A DNA stretch of 64,000 nt from Microvelia longipes (GCA_018340805.1 JACMZG010000008.1:12217992-12281991), one strand, 5' to 3'; counted from the first letter of the stretch, positions 22,280 to 36,089 are shown. Program-made: numbers and translations. Notes: generated by a model from the sequence alone, not told the origin.

Positions 22280-23762
22280 TTATTCTGACTTACTGAACGT
22301 GCAAATAAAACTGAAGATTGTTATATTTGTTGAAGATGGCATTCTCAACCTTAGCTCTCAAGGCAAGAATTAAAATAAAACAAAATGTGATAAAAAAAAT
22401 ACACTGCACTGTACTTTTTATCAAATCTAACTCGATTTCTGTTAGATCTGAAACGTGGACATAGGGTCAAAATAATAGGTGCTTTACAACGCCTCGTATT
22501 TCTATTATAGGGTCTAGGGTCTATGGAAGCAAAAGTGATGAATAATTGGAATGACTCACCAGTAGAAGAATCCCGAAAATATTCTTATTAGTGCCTGGAA
22601 CAGAACAAAAGAAGGATTGTTAGTATAATAAAATATTTATTTATGAACTAAAGGAGAAAAATCAGTCACTACTACCCAAGGGTAATTCTTCCTATTATAT
22701 GTATGTATGTTTGTGTGTGTGTGCGTATGTTGAGTTTCAGCAAATATTCATCAGAAAAATACGCTTATGAGGTAATTTTATTATTTCCTAGCGAATTTTA
22801 AAATGAATAGTGAACTTATTGCATGAAAACATGGTAAAAATATTTTTATAAATGTCAAAGAAAGTTGAACGTTCCATTTTCAGCATATTTCCATTCCTTT
22901 TTTTTTAGAGAAAATACATTTTCTTTTTTTTTTTAAATATGACTGTTGAATAAATCATATCAAGGCTTAAAGGGATTTTAACAAAAAAATAAATAAAATA
23001 TAAAAAATTATATAAATAAAAATGACAAACATAAATCCCAATGCACAGTGAGCCAGGTAGGGACTTAGCTCAGCATGATTTAATTTAAAATTCACTCAAA
23101 GATAGAAAATCCTGGAGGAGCAAAAGAGCGGAGGTAACGAGGAAAAGTGTCTTTAAAACTTTAAGCTCTTTTAATGCCTCACCAAGGAGGGACTTACAGA
23201 AAAACATCGTCCTCAGAAGGACTTCGACATCAAATATATAAAATATACATTATTTATTAACAGTTAAAATATTTATGATGTATTTTTACTGTATAACTTG
23301 AGAAATAGAATCGTTAAAAATACTTCTTCTTGAAATTACTTATTTTGGCAAACCAGAGTTTTCTACTAGATGAAAAATTACAATGTTCACATAAATGATA
23401 AAGAGAAAAACATAATGTGAAGATAAGCCTCGTTTGCTTATGAAGATTCGCTAATAAAAGCAGAAATGGGACACACATAGTCTTGGCTGGGATTCGAACA
23501 TGGCTGAAATAGGGTTGTTGTCTTACTGAGAGCATATAATGAATGGCATATGATATTGACGGGCAAGAATAATAATAAAAACAAAACTCTACAACTTAAA
23601 TAAAAAGCTGAATAAGAGCCGTTTTATTTAATAAAAGCGGTAATACTCTTAATAAATAAAGAGCATTACGAACTAAGATGAAAACATTATTGTCATAGGT
23701 ACAGTCGCATTATTATGTTTCAATAATATGTATCAATGGCACATATTTATTGCCATAAATAT
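22280..23762. other. Intergenic, no gene; one tRNA-like B box
   Basis: No supported gene. At 23,484-23,499 'ggctgggattcgaaca' is a minus-strand B-box-like motif without a foldable tRNA around it, compatible with a decayed SINE. The 23,314-23,535 open frame crosses it. Confidence 0.4.
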
Positions 23763-24015
23763 GTGCTTTTTACTTTTCCTCATTTATATCGTAGGTATAT
23801 AGGAAAAGTATGGTGTTAAAAAAATCCGAAACCGGGATGGAACCGGTATTATACGTTTCAGACGTTTTAAGCCCTCCTGAGTGGTTTTCGCAAAGTTGTC
23901 TGTCTGTATGTGTGTGAGTCTGTGTGTGTGTGTGTAAGTGTCTGTTATCATACCCTGTATTTTTATGCTCGAGGGGTGAAATTTTGTACAAAATCAGTCT
24001 ACCGCTGTAGTTGTG
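23763..24015 (+). repeat. Dispersed family A copy
   Basis: Shares with copies at 38.9, 40.9, 45.8 and 50.9 kb the ordered words 'acttttcct..ta..gtaggta', 'aaatccgaaaccgggat', 'caaagttgtctgtctgtatg', 'ttatcat', 'tatttttatgctcgag' and 'gaaattttgtacaaaa'. No coding capacity. The family is at least 450 bp in its longer copies. Confidence 0.8.
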
Positions 24016-24099
24016 TTACACTAATTAAACTTTCGTTCATTAAATAAGAATGAATGAAAAGTTTCGTTTTAATACGTCAACTATATCTATGATTTTTGT

Positions 24100-24265
24100 T
24101 TGATCATAAAAATTAAGCTGCATTGAGCGTGGTCAATGCTTGATGGGTAACCTCTGAGAATGATACGGAAGCATTTACTATCTGAAGACGAGCGAAGCGA
24201 GTCTAAAGGCATGTTGCAGTATAAATTTGGCGAACTGTATTTCTGAGGACGAGCGTAGCGAATTT
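24100..24265 (-). repeat. Dispersed repeat, partner of 20.2 kb
   Basis: Reverse-complement relative of 20,215-20,400; contains 'gacgagcgaagcgagtc' and 'gaggacgagcgtagcga'. Confidence 0.75.
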
Positions 24266-24901
24266 TTATTACTGAGGTTAACCCCTTTAAGGGGAATCCG
24301 AACAATTTCTTTCGTCAAGCGAACAATCTCTTATGCTTCATTTTCTGAATAAAATTCACTAAAAGGACTTAAAAAGATAGTAAATATCCAAAAAAAATAA
24401 AGCAAACCTTATATTAAGCTTATTATAAAAATAGACAATGCAGCAATAGCACTTCATATTCATTACAAATTTAAAAATAAATTAAATATTATAACTGTAG
24501 ATTAACCTTTATCTACAGTCGTAATGTTTCGTGAAAGATAAAAACCGTCGCAGCCTTTAAATTAAAAACGAAATTGTTTACAATTTTTTTTTATAAGCGC
24601 GATGATATATTTGTATAATTTTCCCCGGAAAAAATGTATTAAGCGGAGAGAGAATACTGTTAGGGAAACTTGATTAAGCCTCCCCCCACAGCTTGTATAT
24701 ACAGATAAATTTAGTCTACCGCTTTATTCCGTACCAAACTTCGTCCCAACTGTAAGGAACCCCCCTCCCACAAGTCTAATCACTCTGAACACTGTATCTC
24801 ACACTGTATTTCTTCCCAATAAAACTTTTCATTTTTTTAATAAAAAAAAAATTGAGAAAAAACGGGTACGTGATAATTTTGAACTTTTCCTCGACTAATC
24901 A

Positions 24902-24980
24902 GATTAGTTACGCTCATCCTACACACACATACACAGACAAAGTTGTCTGTCTGTGTGTGTGTAGGATAAGCGAAACTAAG
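24902..24980. repeat. Palindrome of about 75 bp
   Basis: 'tagttacgctcatcctacac' on the left is mirrored by 'gtgtaggataagcgaaacta' on the right around ACAGACAAAGTTGTCTGTCT. The arms are about 35 bp with two or three mismatches. It may be a foldback derivative of the gt-rich part of family A. Confidence 0.85.
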
Positions 24981-25341
24981 CTTCAAGTGAGTTCAAATAA
25001 TGCTGTGCCGAAAAATGTATAATCTATAGGATAAATAAGCGCATTTTCTTTAAAAATTTCGAAAAAATTAAATATTAAGTTGTGACGCTACTGCTGAGGT
25101 TATTAAAAAAATACCGAGACAGACGCAAAATTTGGATTAATAAGCAAAGAAGCATGCATTTTAAAGAAAATTCGCCCTGCTTCCAAACCTCCGCGCCAAA
25201 ATTTTTTATAAGCAATAGGGTTCGGGACAATAGTGAGGAAACTTTTTGCACCAACTTTCATTTCAAGCTGAGAAAGCGATTAAAAGTTATCATGTTCCAT
25301 AGAAACGTCAAGTAAGAAAAATTATCTTACATAAACAAACA

Positions 25342-25556
<215 letters not shown>

Positions 25557-25569
25557 ATAGTTATACATA

Positions 25570-27050
25570 AACCTCAAAAATATATTTATACATATTCTTA
25601 ACTTGCCAGCCTGTCCCTCTCCTTCAAAATTCTAGCCTCAAAAGTTTATTTTTCCTTTGATAATTCGCTAAATAAAACAAGGAAGTAAAATTTAAAGAAA
25701 AAATTAAAGCAGTTTTTGAAACGTTTTTATCTGAGAGCTTGTAGCAAATTCTACAAGAAGCAAAGTAAATAAGAAAGAAAATAATTATCAGACTTAAAAA
25801 TAAATAAGTGTTTTAGTTTCGTTTAGTTTTGTCTGCTCTACTGATGTCTGCTCTAATTTAGCTCTGCTCTACTTAAGTTTTAAGCATACTCCTCCAAGAA
25901 GAAAATTAATTATAAAATAATTTCCAGTAGTGAACCAGAACTATAAGTTTATTAATTTAATAGCAGTTATATATACTTAGTAAAAAGATTAGAAAAAGTT
26001 AAAAATTTTTAAATTATAACAATTTTTTGTTAGGGAAATTTAAGAAAATTTATGGTTGCAGTTATTGAATTGTGGTAAGAGGAGAAGTTTTCATAAATGT
26101 TGTTTGAAAGATGTACACTTTGAAAGTTAAATATGCAGTAAATGTTGCTTTACGGAGAAGTTTAGATAATAATTAAAAACTATATTAATAATTTTACGTT
26201 TAACAATAGTTAAACTTAATCAATAAGCAATATATAGATCGCTTATATCGATTCACGATGAAAGCGATACAATTTGCTTATATTGTAGCAGTATGCCACT
26301 GATATAAACTAGTAATATGAAAAACAGATATAAGAGAACAACCTAGTGATCATGGAGCGGCCATAAGGCCTTAATAAATAAATAAATTTCTTCGTAATAA
26401 ATAAATAAAAAATTATGGTTTTCGACTCTGCCTTTGTGTTTGAAAATCAGTATGCGTAGTTTTGCACAGAAAAACTGAATATATTAGCAATAAAAAAAGA
26501 AAAACGGTTTATCTGGAGAGGAAGGCAGGTCGGGAGGCACAGAGTAATATTTAACGAGGGGCTCATTTTTCACGAAATGTTTCCGTTATCCATAAATATA
26601 CCAGGTATGGGCGACTTGTTTGTGGCTTTGTTTCGTCTATTGTTATCAAACATTTTTCTTTTGTAGGGGAAAAATGATGGAAAATCCACAGGGAAAATGA
26701 TGGTCATTTAGTAACCTCAAAGTTTTGATGTATGACGAAAATTTGTATTTTTCCATTTTTGACGTTTTATTTAGACATCTAAGTTCAACTGACATTGATT
26801 TTTTTCTTTTGTCTAGATCGTATCTCTCCTGTTTCTCTCTTTCTTGCTCGCTTAGCTACATGGTCTAGATATAATGCAAGCTTCTTAAAAGCAGGATATA
26901 GGCCAAACTACACCTCCAGTTTTAATTCACAATATTATTTTGATTGTATCAGTCACTATTATTTATTGCCAGACCTATTTTTTTCAAACCAATTTTATTA
27001 CCGTAAAAATATTACCTAGAGTTAATGTACTTGATATGACGTCATATGGA
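25570..27050. other. Intergenic, no gene seen
   Basis: No recognisable gene. One TGACGTCA palindrome is at 27,037. The open frame at 26,795-27,019 lacks motifs. Confidence 0.4.
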
Positions 27051-27054
27051 TGTG

Positions 27055-27695
27055 TCAGACTAGCACCATTGAGCAACATTTAATATATGATAACAATCTC
27101 AGGCAATATGCAAAGAAAATCTCATTGTTATAAACTGCACCAATGAGCAACTTATAACATCTAATAAAAATCTCATTGCGGTAATGCGTAAAGGTCAATA
27201 TAATAAATTGCACCATTGAGCAACTTATAACACCTAATAACAATCTCATTGAGGTATTACGTAAATAAATCTCGATTTATTATATCGAGATTTATTTACG
27301 TAATACCTCAATGAGATTGTTATTAGGTGTTATAAGTTGCTCAATGGTGCAATTTATTATATCGAGATTTATTTACGTACCTCAAGAGATTGTTATTAGG
27401 TGTTATAAGTTGCTCAATGGTGCAATTTATTATATCGAGATTTATTTACGTAATACCTCAATGAGATTGTTATTAGGTGTTATAAGTTGCTCAATGGTGC
27501 AATTTATTATATCGAGATTTATTTACGTAATACCTCAATGAGATTGTTATTAGGTGTTATAAGTTGCTCAATGGTGCAATTTATTATATCGAGTTTTTTA
27601 CGTAATACCTCAATGAGATTGTTAGGTGTTATATATTAACACCTAATCGAGATTTATTTAATAAATCTCGATATAATAAATTGCACATTTAAATT
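27055..27695. repeat. 77-bp repeat array arranged as an inverted repeat
   Basis: Right of about 27,281 there are four to five direct units of about 77 bp (CGAGATTTATTTACGTAATA, then cctcaatgagattgttatta, then ggtgttataagttgctcaat). Left of that point two to three diverged units run in the opposite orientation. The centre is CGAGATTTATTTACG reading out from 'taaatctcgatttattatat'. The far right end flips again (27,640-27,690). One unit lacks 6 bp (about 27,378). Confidence 0.92.
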
Positions 27696-27699
27696 CATT

Positions 27700-28300
27700 T
27701 TGAGATTTATTCGACAGCAAATGTAGCACCTGTTTGCACGCACTCTAGGTCGAAGTCTGATAATTTGGAAATTCTAAATAATTTAGTAAAAACTTCTTTT
27801 CTATTTTTTGGAAATATATTTTCATTTTTATTATTCTTTTCAAATAATTTTAATATTCTTTTGTAAATTAATACAATTTCAGGGTAATTAATAAACAAAC
27901 ATTAAGAAGTTCATTTAATTTGTATGAAAAAAGGAAAGTTGGAAGTTGTTAAATTGTCAGAGAAATTTTCGTCTCGTATTCTCCTTCAAGAGATGAGAGT
28001 TAAGAAAATAAATTCATTTTCAAGAATAAGAGAATAATATAAGAGAGTAAGAAACCTTTCTTAATGGTTCAATTTAATGGCTAAGGATAGTAAATAAAAG
28101 ATGACTTTGTTTCGTCACGTGACAATAGAATTAGTCAAGAATAAGCAATAAGACCACTAATTTCCTGAAATTGGCAGACCTGGCCATTGATAAACAATAT
28201 TTATCTACATAAACCAATTACGCCCCCAAGTCTTTAAACGAACATATCAATTTTAGAGATTTTTCACAACAAATAGTAAAGTAGTGACGTCATTAACCAA
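27700..28300. other. Intergenic, no gene seen
   Basis: No supported gene; a TGACGTCA site at 28,285 begins the next dispersed-repeat block. Confidence 0.4.
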
Positions 28301-28830
28301 GTTTTCAAATTAGAAATTTCAATTTTTTGCCAGGAAGGAGGTATTTCTTTGTTTTTGGGGCCTGAATAGAATGAAACTGGTTCAGAGTTGATACGACTAT
28401 TTAAAGTGACCATAAAGTCTTAAAACAAAGTGTAAATTACCTGAAATACGGTAATTTACTTAAAATATGGTCCATTAAAATAACATGAGGACATCGTTAT
28501 CCGTGATGATTGGAGCCCAAAATCAAATGATACCAGTCCGGAGTCAATAGGACCAATTAAAGTGAAAAAATCCGTGGTAAACGACCGGAAATTTAAAATA
28601 CGGTCAATTAAAACTTCCATGTATTTTGGGGCGCTAAATTGATTCAAACCAATAATACTATAAATAGATCTAACCATTTTTTTTTGTTTTTTATAACTAT
28701 ATTGTAAATTACTCAGTAATTTACAATACTGAGTAATCACTGAATACTTCAGTAATTCATTTACTCAATTATCAAGCACAACTCGTGACTCATTTTTTCT
28801 GTATTTTTCAAAGGAAATGCTCATAATTAT
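28300..28830. repeat. Dispersed family C and an adjoining repeat
   Basis: 'gaatagaatgaaactggttc' and 'gagttgatacgactattta' followed by 'aaatacggt' recur here about twice (28,360 and 28,500) and again at 36,300-36,620 and 50,560-50,720. At 28,745-28,815 'tactcaattatcaagcac', 'gtgactcatttt' and 'caaaggaaatgc' match part of the 36.9-37.6 kb palindrome. Confidence 0.75.
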
Positions 28831-30600
28831 CCTGTTGCTTATGGGTCAATCCATTTCAAGTGATCCAGAGATGTTGCTCGAAAAAAAATAAAAATTGATA
28901 CTTTTTTTTCTGTGTTGGTCCTACCCATAGGTAGTCCAAAACGCCTAGTATTATTTTTTTCTACAGCCTCCTTCATTTTCAAAAATCACTTTTATGTTCC
29001 CGAGACACCAAAATTTTGCGTTTTTTGCCCATTTTTGAGACCTAATTTGGCTTTAGATCAACCTAGCTTAATGAAACAGGTCTCGTTTGAAAGTTTCTTC
29101 TTTGGGCTTTAATATTAAATACTTAATTTAATATTTAAAAAAGTAAGTTCTATTTATTTTATTACCACCCTTCTTAAATTATTATTAAGGGGAACACTTT
29201 GAATCTATCCTCCACCAACCCCCCAAAACTTTCATACTGACAACCTCTTTATCGTAAAAAACGCCACAACGATTAATATCGCCTGAAAATTATCGTTTTT
29301 TTTTGCAAAACTGATCACCTTCATTTCTGAATAATTTTCTTATCTCCTTGCACCCTGAATAAAGAAAAAGCGTTGCTATAGAAAATCTGAGAAAATACTT
29401 TTTCCTATTAAAGTTAATTTATTGACGGCTTAATTGAATTTTTCTTAGTTTGTTTTGTTATTTTATCAGTTTTTTTTTCTTTATTCATAGACTCGAAGGG
29501 GGTTCCTAATTAATTTCCTTATCTGTTGCTTCAACTATCTCGAGAATGAAGCTTAAGAATTGGAGAAAAATTCTAAACCCTCTTTCAGCTTAGTTTTAGA
29601 AGCAAGAGTTTATAAAACTTTTTAAATGAATAAATCTTTTTAACAAGGTCTTGTAAGATTTTTCTTAAATTAAAAGAATAACTCACAGCGATCTTTTAAT
29701 GATCTGATGTTACTCGATACAATTATTATTTACGTAAAGTGTTTTATTTATTTATTTTTATAAAGTTTTTATTAATTTACTGAATAAATAGTGTTTTTAT
29801 TTAATAAAGTTCAATATAAATGCACTTTTCTATGCTTGCACATTGTTGTCTTATTAATACTGATCCAAAAAATGAAAAAAAAAAAATACCCTATCTTATA
29901 AGATTTGGACCCTAAACCTAAATATAGAAAATACTAAGGAAGATGCATAAATTTTAACCAATGGTTTTTTTTGTTTTGGTAAGAAAAAATCTATTTAAAA
30001 AAAGCATTAATTGTACAAATTTTCATAACCAATTAAAAAAATGTATTATTTAAAAAAGTAAGATTCGCGGCAAAAAATTATTACGTCACTTGGGTTGTTT
30101 AGTTGATTGGTTTATTTCAAATCTAAAGGTCAATGCCAAAACTAAGTTCCCGCCAGGATTTGAGTTAACATAAAAACCTGTGAAGCTGTTTTGCAATAGT
30201 ATAAAGTAGATAGGAGTCTGAAAATAAAAAGTACGTTCAGCAACAAATGATAACCAAAAAAGTTCTAAATAAATCCGCTGTGGTGCGATACGGTCTCGCT
30301 TTGAAAATCACGCCCCAACAACAACAGTAAATTTTAAAAATTAATTAAAAATAATTAGAACACTAAAAAAATGTTGCAAGTGCTATTATTCATTAAATGT
30401 AGTACACTTTTAAATAAAAATATATTTGGCAAACATGCATCTTCCTCATTCTATACCGAAAAAAATTACCACATCAGGATTTAACACAGGCATTCACACA
30501 TATACATGCACACACACACACGAACGCGCCCGTAAACACTCAGATATCATAATAAAAACCTCTCAAAATGTTTTTAAATGTTTCTGCGAAACTGACTCAA
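28831..30600. other. Intergenic, no gene seen
   Basis: Unique-looking AT-rich DNA. The open frames here have no recognisable domain and no splice context I could support. Confidence 0.4.
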
Positions 30601-30604
30601 GTTC

Positions 30605-31022
30605 AGAAAAATGATACTTTAGAATTTTTCTGGTCAAGTCTATAAGAAAAACAATACTTTAGATTTTTTCTGGTCAAGTCTATAAGAAAAACGAAAGTGT
30701 AGAGTTTTTCTGGTCAAGTCTATAAAAAAAACGATACTTTAGAGTTTTTTTGGTTAAGTCTATAAGAAAAACAATTTTTAAGAGTTTTTCTGGTCAAGTC
30801 TATAAGAAAAACCATATAATTTCTTTTCTGGTTAAGTCTATAAGAAAAACAATACTTTAAGAGTTTTCTGGTCAAGTCTATAAGAAAAACGATACTTTAG
30901 AGTTTTTCTGGTCAAGTCTATAAGAAAAACAATATTTAAGAGTTTTTCTGGTCAAGTCTATAAGAAAAACAATATAATTTTTTTTTCTGGTTAAGTCTAT
31001 AAGAAAAACAATACTTTTCAAC
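30605..31022. repeat. 40-bp minisatellite, about 10 copies
   Basis: Unit CTGGTCAAGTCTATAAGAAA + AACAATACTTTAGAGTTTTT. Variants (ggttaag; atataatttt) recur together at two places, indicating duplication of a five-unit block (about 30,780-30,870 and 30,930-31,020). Confidence 0.95.
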
Positions 31023-31630
31023 ATAACAACGGCAGTAGGTGTGAACAAAGTATAAATGTAAATAAAATGTATTAAACAATTTTAATCAAAGGTTTTACTA
31101 CATCGGTTGTAAACTCTTCTTTGGGTAAACCTAAGGAGATAAAATGCACCCGGCTCCAACGGCAAGCCTTGCCACCAAATTGCTATATCATCCTAATCCT
31201 CCCCACCTCAGATGCTGTTAAAGTTTTTTATTCTCCAACTGTGTCTGAAATCCTCTAGGGACGGATTTGAAGTAAAATACTTTTGATATTTAGTATGACT
31301 TATTACATTGTAGTTAGTGAATCTAAAACTCAAGCTGTGGTCTAAAATACACCCTGATCACAAACTTTCTTTTAAACTTATTGTATGCGACACACGGGAG
31401 GTGTGCAGACTGCAGGGTGATACCCTAATGGGCTAGAAGGCCCAAAAACGGACATCAATGAAAATTATTTATTGAGCTATTCTTATAAATCTTAAGTAAT
31501 ATAATTCATTTTTTATCCTTTATTAAAAATAATAGTTGCGATTTCTAGATTTTTAACGATAATACTTAATGACTAAAGTATAAATTAGTCATTAAGAATG
31601 CATCATAAAGATCAATTTTGTTTCTTATAA
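31023..31630. other. Intergenic, no gene seen
   Basis: No supported gene or element boundary. Confidence 0.35.
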
Positions 31631-31634
31631 ATTG

Positions 31635-32460
31635 TAATGGTACGAATTAGGAGGTACATATTAGGAGGATATTCAAATTAGAGGGTACTAATTAGGAAGG
31701 TAAAAAGTAAGATGTACGAATTAGGAGGTACAAATTTGGAAAGTAAAAATTAGGAGGTACATATTAAGAGGATATACAAATTAGAGGGTACTAATTAGGA
31801 GGTACGAATTCGGAAAGCACAAAATAGGAGGTACATATTAGAAGGATATACAAATTAGGAAGGTACAAAGTAAGAGGTACGAATTAGGAGGTACATATTA
31901 GGAGGATATACAAATTAGAGGCTACTAATTAGGAAGGTACAAAGTAAGAGGTACTAATTAGGAGGTACAAATTCGGAAAGCACAAAATAGGAGGTACATA
32001 TTAGAAGGATATACAAATTAGGAAGGTACAAAGTAAGAGGTACGAATTAGGAGGTACAAATTAGGAGGTACATATTATGAGGATATACAAATTAGAGGCT
32101 ACTAATTAGGAAGGTACAAAGTAAGAGGTACTAATTAGGAGGTACAAATTAGAAGGTACATTAGGAGGATATACAAATTAAGGGTACTAATTAGGAAGGT
32201 ACAAAGTAGAGGTACTAATTAGGAGGTACAAATTAGAAGGTACATATTAGGAGGATATACAAATTAGAGGTACTAATTAGGAAGGTAAGTAAGAGGTACT
32301 AATTAGGAGGTACAAATTAGAAGGTACATATTAGGAGGATATACAAATTAGGGTACTAATTAGGAAGGTACAAAGTAAGAGGCACTAATTAGGAGGTAAA
32401 AGTATGAAGGTAAAAATTAGAAGATGCAAATTAGGAAATACAAATTACAAAGGTACATAC
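31635..32460. repeat. Purine-rich hierarchical tandem repeat
   Basis: Short monomers of 12-14 bp of the type 'ggtacaaattaggag' combine into blocks of about 90-150 bp ('aattaggaggtacatatta', 'ggaggatatacaaattagag', 'ctaattaggaaggtacaaag'). The plus strand is nearly free of C except in GTAC. Adjacent blocks are nearly identical, implying recent unequal exchange. Confidence 0.93.
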
Positions 32461-34420
32461 TTAAAATAATTATTAAATATATATATTTTAAAAATTAAAT
32501 ACTACCTGATATTTCTAAATGACAACAGATGGCTGAATAAATAATTAATGAACAACACAGGTTTTTGAAAAAAAGAAAAATCGAAGATAGATCGACTTTA
32601 ATGTGGAGTGACGTAAAGGTAAGAAATATTAGGAGAGACGATTAGATGCACTTGGTAAGAGCGGCACGGGTAGACTGAGGATATCTGGTCCAGCTGCCTC
32701 CCTAACATAGGGTGGTTACCAGCCTTCTATTTCTTTGAGTCCTCAGAAAAAGGTTGGTTTACATTTAGATAAAACTCGAGGTGTAGCAAATTTTCGAAAT
32801 TTTTATTAGTCATTAATGGTGTCATAAAGTAAAGATAAAATCTTAGCGAAAGACGATATAGGCTTTATTTACAAAGTGTCCAGTAATAACTGTCCCGGTA
32901 AATTCGTAGTAAGGTGTTGGCAAACTTGAGAAAATCGTAGATCAAAACATCAATATAATAATAGAAGTACTAGCGCTACTCTTACTATATTATCATGTCA
33001 ACCCAACACACCATTTTGCATCGACCATTGCAGATTTTAATTTTAAGTAACACTGTCTTTACATCAGAATTAACCCTGGGATCAGATTTCAGCCTACTAT
33101 GATGCTAGATAGCGATAGCCACTCATACTTATTTATAGTATAGATATTCTAATAATGATTTTATGACTTTTCTTTGCTCAAAAAGTTATTTGTTAAAGTT
33201 ATTACCAATTGTTTGATACAATTTTTAGTTAAAATACATAAATTTGTTACCATCAATAACTCTAGGCCCCAATGTCGGCACACTTTCATAAATTGATGAT
33301 TCATTAAAGAGCATTGTTTAAAGATTTTTCTTAAATTTAAAGAGCCATTTCTCGAGATACCGTGGTTTAAAAAATTATTTTTTATTTTTCTTGTGAAACT
33401 TATAAATAAAGCAAAAAAATATAACATAATATCTTTTAAAGGTTTTCTCTTTCCCTTTAAAACGGGACCCTATACACCTCTCTATTTCAAATCTTTCTGG
33501 AGATATAAGCTATGAAAGGTTATAATGACCTTTAATTTTAAGCAAAAAACTAAAAATCAAAAGCTCATTATTACAAAGAAGATAATTAAAAAAATAAATA
33601 CAATTTTTCCTTAAATATTATTAATTATTCTTCATGAACATAGTTTTAGCCGTTCTAGATAGGTCACCTACAATTTGCTTAAAACTTGTGTTGTTTTGAT
33701 ACGGGATAACGATTTGATCTTAAATCATTCTTTTAATTTCGACCGAGTAGATATTTTAGATCTACAAAATAACCACACAACGTTTAGTATGGTTATTACT
33801 ATATACATCATTGATTTCAGTAGTTACTATTATAACTAGAATCAACGAATATATTAAATAATAAAAATTTTAAAAAGGATGCTCGCGACATTAACAATGG
33901 TAATTTAAATTTTACTTTAAGATATAATTTTTCATTAGCTTTATCTTAATCCCTAATTTTTATTATTATATTTTATTCTTTTCACATCTCTTACTTTGTA
34001 GCCCTTTTTCTAATCCCTTTATATTACATTTATATTATATCAATATAATTATTTATAATATATCATTTATCATATATCAATTATATTATTGCATCATCCT
34101 TTTTATAAAGCGTTAGAGGCTTCTGAATCTCCCTCCAGTACACATCCCCGCTATCCTAACACCATCAACTTCAGTAACCAACATCATTGGATCACCGGCT
34201 TGACTGTGATCCACTGGAAAACTTGCTGACTAGAGGAGCAGGTTTAGAGATATTCGGGGGGGGGGGGTAGATTGGGCTCAGTCATCACACCCACCAGATT
34301 CACGCTGAAGTCCTTAGGGACTGATGCTAATGCCCCTGTCAACTGAGGGGTCAGCATTTATTAAAGATCTTAATTTGTTGGCGGCCTCCAACTGGTCTAC
34401 CCTAGTCAGCGGTCGCCACT
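32461..34420. other. Intergenic, no gene seen
   Basis: No supported gene. A G12 homopolymer is at about 34,257-34,268. Confidence 0.4.
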
Positions 34421-34424
34421 GGTT

Positions 34425-34625
34425 GAGTAATTTATGCTTGGTCTTTGATTTTAACGTAATTTACAATATATGAAATGCGTATTACAAATGTACTGATACA
34501 GCAACTGAGGTTTTAAACAAATCCCCGCGGGGGCTCAGGGCAAACCAGCCCTTCTATAGATGTAAACAATCAATTTTTAAAAATAGAAAAGCAATCAACA
34601 AATTATACTTCAACATACGAATATA
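34425..34625 (+). repeat. Dispersed family D, copy 1
   Basis: 'gagtaatttatgcttggtct', 'ttaacgtaatttacaatat', 'gaaatgcgta', 'cagcaactgaggtt' and 'aaccagcccttctatagatg' appear in the same order at 38,455-38,650. Confidence 0.8.
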
Positions 34626-34639
34626 AAATAGAAAGATAT

Positions 34640-35850
34640 TCCTTTTTTTTGGCTATTATTGCTGCCAGGAGGTTTCAGGTGAGTTCAACTTGAGATGAGG
34701 AAATAGAAGACGCTATTTTATTTAGCTGAGATCAATAGCTCTAATCGTGGCATTGTTAAACTTTTAAGAGGGGCTACCCAAGACTTAACTATAAGAATAT
34801 AAATAGAAATTAAACCACATAGTTTAACGAAAAAAAAATATATAGCGGTTGCGTATGCCTTCTCGGTCGCATCTCAAAATCCTACTCAACGATCAACAGA
34901 ATTGTCACGACTTAGAATAAAGCGATGGATATTTATAAGACTAAAAGAATTAGAATTAGAGACAAACTTAGTTCACCGAGGCTGAATTCCATCACGAAGA
35001 GGTTCTTCCGTCGTGTATACACTGATCGGGGTTGAACCCGGTGTCCAAAGCCCAAGGTTATTTTAATATAATATTGCCTTCAATTTCTTTGGTTATTCAA
35101 TAAACATGTGAATTTTCCTTATAAATATATTTACCTTTATTTTCCAATCTGTTGTTTCTTGCTGCATATACATAGATAAGATAATAAAAACACTTATTTG
35201 TATGTTAAAGCAATTATAAATAGCGGACACAAAAAAAGGAAAGAATAATTCATTCGTTTTTAAAAATACCTATTAAAAATACTAAGAAAAATGCAAAACA
35301 GAAACGAATAATTGCAAATCATGTTGATTTTTAAGAATGGCCAACCTACACAAATAAATATTCCCTAAAAAAATATCGATCTCTATTTAGATTTAAGTTA
35401 TAATTTAGAATTATTTTATTGATTAACATCTTTATTAGTTTCATTTTAAATATACTCTACAAATTTTACGGTTCAGTTTTGGTTTTATTTTTATTTTTGG
35501 TTTATTTACTTGTTTTATTTAATCATTATCATTCGTCATTACTAAAATGTGGTTTACAAATGTCTGACGGAATCGACGGAAAAAGAAAATAAAATAAAAA
35601 TTATAATACTAATAGAACCACTCTAATAACAGAGAATTTAAAAGCTGAATCTAAAAAAAATTCGCTAAAAAAGATTCAACTTCCTTAAGATCACAAAACT
35701 TAAAAAATTTTGAGATATAATACGTACATTTTATGTGAAAAAAAACTATTGATAATAAAATGATGAAAATAGCGTATTTTGCTGGGTAAAGAAAACAAGA
35801 TAACAATAAAATAATTCATAGAAATTAAACTGCCAGGGTTCAAAGGTTCT
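34640..35850. other. Intergenic with one tRNA-like motif
   Basis: At about 35,028-35,045 'tcggggttgaacccggtg' is a minus-strand B-box-like motif (GGGTTCAACCCC); no cloverleaf could be supported. No other gene is seen. Confidence 0.35.
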
Positions 35851-35852
35851 TT

Positions 35853-35945
35853 TAGCGAATTTCCTTTGGGAAAAAATTCGCTAATGGGATAGGCGTCATG
35901 GCGGAATTCGAACCTCGGACCACGACACAAATCCGTTTCAGAGGT
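35853..35945 (-). repeat. Possible tRNA-derived SINE fragment
   Basis: On the minus strand, 'gaggttcgaattccgcc' has the RNA polymerase III B-box form and is preceded by 'tttgtgtcgtggtccgag'. It is followed by the hairpin-like 'agcgaatttc..gaaattcgct' words seen elsewhere in the window. I could not place a clear A box. Confidence 0.4.
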
Positions 35946-35979
35946 CCCTAATGACGAAAAAAAAATTTTCGCGAGACTT

Positions 35980-36086
<107 letters not shown>

Positions 36087-36089
36087 TTC

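Noticed and set aside
23484..23540. tRNA gene
   Set aside because: A B box is present, but no acceptor or anticodon stem pairing could be made.
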